Of a stretch of DNA of 5,903 nucleotides, positions 1 to 4,834 are shown in pieces. The stretch is from Candidatus Solibacter sp. (GTDB taxonomy: Bacteria; Acidobacteriota; Terriglobia; Bryobacterales; Bryobacteraceae), in the NCBI GenBank assembly GCA_017883355.1, contig JADGNS010000351.1, positions 1 to 5,903 of the forward strand, read 5' to 3'. Made by a program: the position numbers and the translations under genes. Under the pieces are notes generated by a model. The model saw nothing but the letters and a program-made list of their open reading frames with translations. It ran no database searches and had not been told where the DNA came from. How positions within the stretch are numbered: position 1 is the stretch's first letter; every line of letters begins with the position of its first letter.

Positions 1-27
1 CTACCAGGGCAAACTGGAGATGTAATC

Positions 28-81
28 AGGTGGGCGGCCTTTTGACTGGGCTGGTGGGGCAGTCCCCCTGGCCCCCCACCT
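28..81. repeat. GC-rich imperfect inverted repeat
   Basis: The arms AGGTGGGCGGCC (28-39) and GGCCCCCCACCT (70-81) are complementary at 11 of 12 positions. Between them a second, inner pair is present: GACTG (44-48) and CAGTC (60-64). The DNA could therefore form a long branched or nested hairpin. No T-run follows on either strand, so a classical intrinsic terminator is not clearly supported. It lies outside any convincing gene, downstream of the minus-strand pgl gene. It may be a dispersed repeat or a transcript-end structure; the sequence alone does not decide. Confidence 0.5.
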
Positions 82-92
82 CCAGAAGGATC

Positions 93-109
93 CCGCCACG
101 CTCCGGCGG
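93..109. repeat. Short perfect inverted repeat (5-bp stem)
   Basis: CCGCC (93-97) and GGCGG (105-109) are exact complements around a 7-base loop. This short stem sits directly beside the larger hairpin at 28-81, in the same gene-free stretch. In DNA this GC-rich a 5-bp stem can arise by chance, so it is listed mainly as part of the structured left-edge region. Confidence 0.3.
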
Positions 110-160
110 ACTTGAGCTGGATTCAATCAGAGTTAAAGGACATGGGGTAGAACACCTGCC

Positions 161-187
161 CGACCGGGAAACGCTCCCTCACGGTCG
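161..187. repeat. Hairpin repeat resembling the dispersed 'LPHGRGS' element
   Basis: CGACCG (161-166) and CGGTCG (182-187) are perfect inverted copies. Inside them GGGA (166-169) pairs with TCCC (175-178), giving a two-part stem with a bulge. The plus strand around 164-199 reads, in one frame, RETLPHGRGSDS. From memory, peptides containing LPHGRGS recur as spurious hypothetical proteins in acidobacterial genomes, which suggests a dispersed intergenic repeat; this was not searched. The element lies 60 bases beyond the pgl stop codon and has no T-tract, so a terminator role is not shown. Confidence 0.45.
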
Positions 188-246
188 CGGCTCGGATAGC
201 GCCAATCACTGCTACCGCCGTAAGGAAGTGGTGTCTGCCCCGCCAC

Positions 247-972
247 TCACTCCATCAACCTTGCCGCCGCTTCATCCAAGAACCACGTCACCCCGCGCCC
301 GTGGTGCGAGGCGATCTGCGCGGGGTACTTCTTCGGGTCGTACTCCTCCTGAAAAACCGCGCGCACCGCCTCCGCCTTATCGTCGCCCGCCACCACGAAC
401 ACCGTATGCTTCGCCGCCAGCAGCGCGCCTGGCAGCAGCGTCACGCGCCACTGATGAAACTTCTCCGCATACACCGCCGCCGCGATGCCTTCGCGATCGT
501 CGATCAACGGCTCGCCCGGAAACAGGCTCGCCGTGTGCGCGTCGGGGCCCATCCCGCGGTGCACCACGTCGAAGCGCGGCATCTCGCCTGCTTCCAATCC
601 GAAGAAATCGCGCACCTCGCCCGCGTACCGTTTGGCCGCGGTCGCCGGAGTCAGTTCGCCCAGCACGCGGTGCACGTTGCGGTGCGGGATATGCGCCGGA
701 TGAATCAGGAAATCGTCGGCCAGCTTGTAGTTGCTGGCCACGTCGGTGGGCGGGACGCAGCGCTCGTCCACCCAGAAGATGTGGACCTTCTCCCACGGGA
801 AGCGCGTCGCCGCCAGCTTCTGGAACATCAGCTTCGGCGTCGACCCGCCGGACACCGCGAACGTAGCGAACTCCTGGCCGGAGATTACTTCCTCCAGGAG
901 ATTGATAATGTGATGCGCCCCGGCTTCGGCGGTGGCATTCGCATCGGGTAGTTTGTGCCAGCGGACGCTCAT
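247..972 (-). CDS. pgl: 6-phosphogluconolactonase (DevB/SOL type)
   Basis: The 241-residue product hydrolyses 6-phosphoglucono-1,5-lactone to 6-phosphogluconate, the second step of the oxidative pentose phosphate pathway, in the cytoplasm. Family marks are SGGSTPK at residues 41-47 (sugar-phosphate isomerase-like fold), FWVDERCVPP at 67-75 followed by SNY at 80-82, GMGPDAHTASLFPG at 140-153 and TWFLDEAA near the C-terminus. Length is normal for the family. The reading frame extends upstream to 1278, but that part overlaps opcA and looks random. The ATG at 972 overlaps the opcA stop as ATGA, has AGGG five bases upstream, and begins exactly where family similarity begins. The usual hydrophobic pair before GMG is replaced by HR, and the common DGH is DAH; the expected catalytic Asp144 and His146 remain. 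It is the last gene of the zwf-opcA-pgl operon, presumably translationally coupled to opcA. Confidence 0.95.
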   Translation of the reverse strand: MSVRWHKLPDANATAEAGAHHIINLLEEVISGQEFATFAVSGGSTPKLMFQKLAATRFPWEKVHIFWVDERCVPPTDVASNYKLADDFLIHPAHIPHRNVHRVLGELTPATAAKRYAGEVRDFFGLEAGEMPRFDVVHRGMGPDAHTASLFPGEPLIDDREGIAAAVYAEKFHQWRVTLLPGALLAAKHTVFVVAGDDKAEAVRAVFQEEYDPKKYPAQIASHHGRGVTWFLDEAAARLME

Positions 973-1952
973 GATTGCCCTGAAGAGGATACCGCAAGCC
1001 GGGCCGCGGACGCCAGCGTCTCCTCGAAAATCGCGTCGCGCCGCACGATGCCCAGCTCTTCGCGCATCAGGTGGTAATCCGCGGGACGCGGCAGATTCGT
1101 GCAATTGGATTGCTCGTTGACCACCGTCACCAACCGGTCGTCCTGCCGCGAAAGCGAAACGCGGAACGCGCCGCCGGAGAGTTCCAGCCGTAGCGATTCG
1201 TCCTGCCGCCCAACTGCCGGCGTCACCGTCTGCCCTACGGTCGCCAGCGCGTTGGCGGCCCACGCGGCCAAATACCACGCGGCGGTATCGTAGCCCGGTC
1301 CGAAGCGCACCTGCACGCTATCGACTTCCGAAAGGCGCGCCAGCGTGTCGCGATTTTCGAAGACGCGCGCCAGCGTCTCGCGCCAGCGCGTGAGGCGCGT
1401 CCAGGCCAGGTCGGCCAGGATGCCGCCGCGGCGCACGGCATCGGCCATGCGTTGGATGGCGTCGGCGCAATCCGTGGCCGCCGCGCTATCCATCACCACC
1501 TTGGTGGCCATGCCCGCGATCTCGCCGAACTCCGGCCGCCGCGCCAGGCGCGCGCTGCGGCACCACAGCATCACCGGCAAATCGGGGACCGCCAGCGGCA
1601 GGATCACCGAGGGCAAATCGCCCAGCGCGGCATCGCTCGCCGTGATCTCGATCTGCTCGCAGCAGATCTGCTGGCGCTGTCCGAAGGGCTTCCAGCACTG
1701 CTGGTAAACGCGCTGGCTGAGGGCGCGCTCGCCCTCGCCCTGCAGGCGGATCAGGATGGTGCGCGCGGGGTGTTCCGGCATCAGCGCGGCGATGGTTTCG
1801 CCCAGCGCCGAGGCGTCGTCGGCGGCTTCCGCCATCACCAATAGCGTCATGGAGCAGGCGCGCAGCACACCCGCGTCGCCCTCCTTGCCCTGTTGCGTGA
1901 AGAGCGCGGCCAGTTCCTTCAGAATGGCATCCGGCGCGACCGTGGCGCTCAT
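969..1952 (-). CDS. opcA: Glucose-6-phosphate dehydrogenase assembly protein OpcA
   Basis: The 327-residue product is recognised as OpcA, a non-enzymatic partner that promotes assembly and activity of glucose-6-phosphate dehydrogenase in cyanobacteria and occurs beside zwf in actinobacteria. Supporting segments are RACSMTLLV (31-39), EHPARTILI (60-68), CCEQIEI (97-103), LPVMLWCRS (125-133) and a conserved-looking C-terminal region around residues 284-300. No signal peptide or membrane segment is seen, so it should be cytoplasmic. The frame can be opened five codons earlier at a GTG (1967), but that GTG is part of the Shine-Dalgarno region. The ATG at 1952 shares one base with the zwf stop (TAATG) and has GGAGG eight bases upstream, so it is preferred. 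Seven cysteines (33, 86, 97, 98, 131, 162, 284) include one vicinal pair. Its position between zwf and pgl strongly supports the call. Confidence 0.9.
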   Translation of the reverse strand: MSATVAPDAILKELAALFTQQGKEGDAGVLRACSMTLLVMAEAADDASALGETIAALMPEHPARTILIRLQGEGERALSQRVYQQCWKPFGQRQQICCEQIEITASDAALGDLPSVILPLAVPDLPVMLWCRSARLARRPEFGEIAGMATKVVMDSAAATDCADAIQRMADAVRRGGILADLAWTRLTRWRETLARVFENRDTLARLSEVDSVQVRFGPGYDTAAWYLAAWAANALATVGQTVTPAVGRQDESLRLELSGGAFRVSLSRQDDRLVTVVNEQSNCTNLPRPADYHLMREELGIVRRDAIFEETLASAARLAVSSSGQS

Positions 1953-3484
1953 TACGGTTTCCTCCACACGTGGCCTCGGCGAGCCAGCATCTCATCGGCG
2001 GCCGCCGGTCCCCAGCTTCCCGCGGCGTAGTTGGGAAAATCGGTCTTATTCTCGCGCCACGCGTTCTGGATCGGCTCCACCACGCTCCAACTGGCCTCCA
2101 CCATATCCTGGCGCGTATACAGCGTGGGGTCGCCGACGATGGCGTCCAATAGCAGCGTCTCGTATGCCGAGGGCGAGCGCTCCCCAAAGCTGGAACCGTA
2201 ATTGAAATCCATCGAGACCGGACGCAGCGTCATACCGGACCCCGGACGCTTGGAGAGAAACTTCAGCGAGATGCCCTCCTCGGGCTGTATGCGCAGGATC
2301 AGCAGGTTGACGCCCGCATCGCCCGAGTCCTGGTTGAATAAGTGCAGCGGCGCCGAGTTGAACTGGATCGCAATCTCACTTACCCGCTTGGCCAGGCGCT
2401 TGCCCGTCCGCACATAGAATGGTACACCCGCCCATCGCCAGTTATCCACGAAAAAAGTTACCGCGGCATAAGTGTCGGTCTGCGAGTTAGCGTCCACGCC
2501 CTCCTCCTGGCGGAAGCCCGGGACGTCCTTGCCGCCAATCCGCGCCGGTCCGTACTGGCCGGCCACCGCGTTCTGCCGGACCTCGTCCGCCGTCATCGGG
2601 CGAATCGAGCGCAGCAATTTGGAACGCTCGTCGCGCACGCTGGTGGCCCGAAAACTCGCGCTCGGCTCCATGGCGATGGTGGCCATCACCTGCAGCAGGT
2701 GATTCTGAATCATATCGTCCAGCGCGCCGGCCTCCTGATAATACGCGCCGCGGCCTTCCACGCCGATCTCTTCCGCCCCGGTGATCTGCACGTGATTCAC
2801 ATAGCGCCGGTTCCACAGGGGCTCGAAAATTCCGTTGCCGAAGCGAAAGGCCAGTATGTTCTGCACGGTTTCCTTACCCAGGTAATGGTCGATGCGATAA
2901 ACCGCGGTTTCGTCGAAGACTTCGTGCAGGCGGTCGGTGAGTTCACGCGCGCTCGCCAGGTCGTGCCCGAAGGGCTTCTCTACCACCAGGCGCCGCCAGC
3001 CGGTGCCCTTTCCCAGACCCGCCGCACCGATGCCGTGGGAGATCGGCGCGTACTGGCTGGGCTGCGTCGAGAGATAGAACAGCACGTTGCCGCCCGTGTG
3101 GCGCTCGCTTTCGATCTGCCCCAACTTCTCGCCCAGGCGTTGATAGAGCCCCGCGTCGCCGATATCGCCGGATACATAATAGAGTCCGCGCGCGAATGCC
3201 GCCCACACGTCGTTATCGAGCTTGGTGTCCTCGCTGAACTGCTCCACGCTGGCGCGCATTTTCTCGCGGAAGTCGTCGTCGGTCATCGGCGTGCGCGAAA
3301 TGCCGACGATGGCGAATCCCGCCGCCAGCCGCCGGTCGAAGGCGAGCCGGTAGAGCGCGGGCAGCAGTTTGCGCTTGGTCAGATCGCCATTGGCGCCGAA
3401 GATCACGATGACGCACTCGGGGACCTGGCGTTCGAAACGGAGCGGGTCCTGGAACGGGTTCTCGTTGGGCATTGAGTCCAACAT
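1952..3484 (-). CDS. zwf: Glucose-6-phosphate 1-dehydrogenase
   Basis: The 510-residue enzyme oxidises glucose-6-phosphate to 6-phosphogluconolactone with reduction of NADP+ or NAD+; it is the cytoplasmic entry point of the oxidative pentose phosphate pathway. The N-terminal dinucleotide-binding motif is GANGDLTKRKL at 30-40, EKPFG is at 169-173, and the active-site signature RIDHYLGKE is at 197-205 (Asp199, His200, Lys204). The second catalytic histidine of the family matches His262 in DDMIQNH. Length is typical and no key residue is missing. Two starts are possible, the ATG at 3484 (no clear Shine-Dalgarno) and an in-frame ATG at 3472 (preceded by a weak TTGGA); both lie before the conserved domain, and the longer is reported. 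It is the first gene of the zwf-opcA-pgl operon and is divergent from the aminotransferase gene across a very short gap. Cofactor preference cannot be settled from the sequence alone. Confidence 0.97.
   Translation of the reverse strand: MLDSMPNENPFQDPLRFERQVPECVIVIFGANGDLTKRKLLPALYRLAFDRRLAAGFAIVGISRTPMTDDDFREKMRASVEQFSEDTKLDNDVWAAFARGLYYVSGDIGDAGLYQRLGEKLGQIESERHTGGNVLFYLSTQPSQYAPISHGIGAAGLGKGTGWRRLVVEKPFGHDLASARELTDRLHEVFDETAVYRIDHYLGKETVQNILAFRFGNGIFEPLWNRRYVNHVQITGAEEIGVEGRGAYYQEAGALDDMIQNHLLQVMATIAMEPSASFRATSVRDERSKLLRSIRPMTADEVRQNAVAGQYGPARIGGKDVPGFRQEEGVDANSQTDTYAAVTFFVDNWRWAGVPFYVRTGKRLAKRVSEIAIQFNSAPLHLFNQDSGDAGVNLLILRIQPEEGISLKFLSKRPGSGMTLRPVSMDFNYGSSFGERSPSAYETLLLDAIVGDPTLYTRQDMVEASWSVVEPIQNAWRENKTDFPNYAAGSWGPAAADEMLARRGHVWRKP
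1961..1965 (-). promoter_or_regulatory. Strong ribosome binding site for opcA
   Basis: The minus strand reads GGAGG here, eight bases before the ATG at 1952. It lies inside the last codons of zwf. Together with the one-base stop/start overlap it favours the ATG at 1952 over the GTG at 1967, and suggests opcA translation is both coupled to zwf and able to initiate independently. Confidence 0.75.
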
Positions 3485-3491
3485 ATCATGC

Positions 3492-3506
3492 GGGGCGCGA
3501 CGCCCC
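3492..3506. repeat. Perfect hairpin in the divergent zwf/aminotransferase gap
   Basis: GGGGCG (3492-3497) and CGCCCC (3501-3506) are exact inverted copies around the loop CGA. The element occupies much of the 51-bp gap between the two divergent start codons, ending seven bases before the longer zwf start. It could be an operator serving both directions, or a stem in the zwf leader RNA; no known regulator motif is recognised. Confidence 0.45.
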
Positions 3507-3518
3507 TGTGCTGCCCGC

Positions 3519-3524
3519 TACAAT
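3519..3524 (+). promoter_or_regulatory. Possible -10 element (TACAAT) before the aminotransferase gene
   Basis: TACAAT differs from the bacterial sigma-70 consensus TATAAT at one position and lies 11 bases before the ATG at 3536. I see no -35 match at the usual spacing (around 3496-3501, within the hairpin). Transcription from it would start near 3531, giving an almost leaderless message that lacks most of the GGGGGA ribosome binding site. It may be chance. Confidence 0.25.
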
Positions 3525-3525
3525 C

Positions 3526-3531
3526 GGGGGA
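3526..3531 (+). promoter_or_regulatory. Ribosome binding site deciding the aminotransferase start
   Basis: GGGGGA ends four bases before the ATG at 3536. The frame could also open at an ATG at 3488, but that start would sit almost against the zwf start codon, would run through the 3492-3506 hairpin, and adds 16 residues unlike the family. The purine-rich site supports the start at 3536. Confidence 0.55.
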
Positions 3532-3535
3532 CACC

Positions 3536-4702
3536 ATGTTTTCTTCCCGTTTCCATTGGGACCTGCGGCCCAACCGCCTCACGCAGGCCATCGCCGCCAG
3601 ACGCGCCGCTGGGGCACGCATTCTCGACCTTACGGAATCCAACCCCACCCACGCCGGGCTGCACTATCCCGCCGAAATTGTGAGCGCGTTTGCAGACGAT
3701 CGCATGCTGACCTACGAACCCGCTCCCGCGGGCACGCCGGCCGCACGCGAAGTGGTAAGCGCCTGGTACGCGGCGCGCGGTCACACGGTTCCGGTGGAGC
3801 GCATCCTGCTCACGGCGAGCACCAGCGAGGCCTACGCCTACCTGTTCAAGCTGCTCACCAACGCCGGCGACGAGGTCCTGGTGCCGCGCCCCTCCTACCC
3901 GCTGTTCGAGTTCCTGGCCGACATGGAATCGGTGGCAGTGCGCCAATACCCGCTGGTCTATCACGGCGGCTGGAGCATCGATCTGCACGCGCTAGAGGCG
4001 GCGCTCACCCCGCGCACTCGCGCCATCGTGCTGGTCAATCCCAACAATCCCACCGGCAGCTACGTGAAGCGCCGAGAATTGAGCGCGCTCACCGCTCTCT
4101 GCGCACAGCGCGGCGTGGCGCTGATCTCCGACGAGGTCTTCGCCGACTACGCGCTCACCGAAGATCGCGATCGCGTCACCACGCTCGCGGGCGTGGAAGA
4201 GTGCCTGGCTTTCTCCATGAGCGGACTTTCCAAAGTGGCCGGCCTGCCCCAGATGAAGCTCGGTTGGATGGTGGTGAGCGGAGCGGCCGCATTGCGCGCC
4301 GAAGCCTGGGAGAAGCTGGAGTGGATCGCCGACACTTACCTTTCGGTGAGCACGCCGGTGCAGTGCGCCGCCGCGCGCCTGCTGGCCGCGGGCGAAGACG
4401 TACAGCGCCAGATCCGCCAACGCGCCTCGGCCAACCTCGCCTTCGCGCGCGCCACCCTGGCCGGATCGCCCGCTAATATCCTTGCCGTGGAAGGCGGCTG
4501 GTACATCACGCTCCAGGTGCCCCGCATCCGCACCGAAGAGGAATGGGCGCTCGCCTTGCTCGAACACGCGGACGTCCTCGTGCAGCCCGGCTTCTTCTAC
4601 GATTTCGAGAGCGAAGCGTACCTGGTGGTCAGCCTCTTGACCGCGCCCGAAATCTTCCGCGAAGGCCTGACGCGCCTGGTGGACCGCCTCAAAGTGGCGT
4701 AG
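3536..4702 (+). CDS. PLP-dependent aminotransferase, class I/II (atypical active site)
   Basis: The 388-residue protein is a cytoplasmic fold-type I pyridoxal-phosphate enzyme that should transfer amino groups between an amino acid and a 2-oxo acid; the substrate is not evident. Motifs are DLTESNPT (31-38), PSYPLF (119-124), LVNPNNPTG (166-174, Asn171 for the cofactor), ISDEVFADY (197-205, Asp199 for the pyridine nitrogen) and SGLSKVAGLPQMKLGW (229-244), where Lys233 is the expected Schiff-base lysine. Length is normal for the family. Three usual residues seem changed: the tyrosine of DEVY is Phe202, the phosphate-binding arginine eight residues after the lysine is Lys241, and the carboxylate-binding arginine near the C-terminus is a valine in YLVVSLL (362-368). 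These may define a subfamily rather than an inactive enzyme, since the rest of the fold is intact. It is transcribed away from zwf and ends 20 bases before a large inverted repeat. Confidence 0.88.
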   Translation: MFSSRFHWDLRPNRLTQAIAARRAAGARILDLTESNPTHAGLHYPAEIVSAFADDRMLTYEPAPAGTPAAREVVSAWYAARGHTVPVERILLTASTSEAYAYLFKLLTNAGDEVLVPRPSYPLFEFLADMESVAVRQYPLVYHGGWSIDLHALEAALTPRTRAIVLVNPNNPTGSYVKRRELSALTALCAQRGVALISDEVFADYALTEDRDRVTTLAGVEECLAFSMSGLSKVAGLPQMKLGWMVVSGAAALRAEAWEKLEWIADTYLSVSTPVQCAAARLLAAGEDVQRQIRQRASANLAFARATLAGSPANILAVEGGWYITLQVPRIRTEEEWALALLEHADVLVQPGFFYDFESEAYLVVSLLTAPEIFREGLTRLVDRLKVA

Positions 4703-4722
4703 GCAGAGTCTGGAAAGACAAT

Positions 4723-4827
4723 TTCAACGCAGAGACGCAGAGAACACAGAGGAAGCGCAGAGATGACCAATGAGGCAGGGAGGTTTTCTCTGCGGTTCCT
4801 CTGTGTTCTCTGCGTCTCTGCGTTGAA
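4723..4827. repeat. 41-bp near-perfect inverted repeat (CGCAGAGA family)
   Basis: The arms 4723-4763 and 4787-4827 are complementary at 40 of 41 positions (the single G-G clash is 4755 against 4795) around a 23-base loop. The left arm is itself made of related units: CGCAGAGA at 4728-4735, 4736-4743 and 4756-4763, with the diverged CACAGAGG at 4745-4752. It fills the space between two convergent genes, 20 bases after the aminotransferase stop and 7 bases before the stop of the glutaminase-like gene. From memory, sequences of this kind, whose translations read like ETQRTQR on one strand and LCVLCVSA on the other, occur between genes of many distant bacteria. It may act as a bidirectional terminator, although no clean T-tract follows either arm, or it may be a non-autonomous mobile repeat. 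Confidence 0.93.
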
Positions 4828-4834
4828 GAGTCCC

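Noticed and set aside
136..205. tRNA-like stretch (GGGGTAGAACACCTGCC resembles a D-arm)
   Set aside because: There is no matching 3' half of the anticodon stem, no T-arm consensus and no acceptor stem.
30..951. Plus-strand open frames (278 and 216 codons) across the left edge and opposite pgl
   Set aside because: They are Arg/Pro/Ser- or His/Arg-rich shadows of pgl; the first also runs through the left-edge repeats.
973..1278. N-terminal extension of the pgl frame (102 codons)
   Set aside because: It overlaps opcA, has low-complexity composition unlike the family, and the ATG at 972 fits family start, ribosome site and ATGA overlap.
2342..3475. Long plus-strand open frame (377 codons) opposite zwf
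   Set aside because: It lies wholly antisense to a full-length zwf with all its motifs, has an Arg/His/Ala-rich composition typical of GC-rich shadow frames, and shows no recognisable domain.
3488..3535. Upstream ATG start for the aminotransferase (16 extra residues)
   Set aside because: The extra residues are unlike the family, the start lacks a ribosome binding site, and it would sit four bases from the zwf start codon.
4723..4827. CRISPR array or insertion sequence
   Set aside because: The repeats are inverted rather than regularly spaced direct repeats with spacers, and there is no transposase or room for one.
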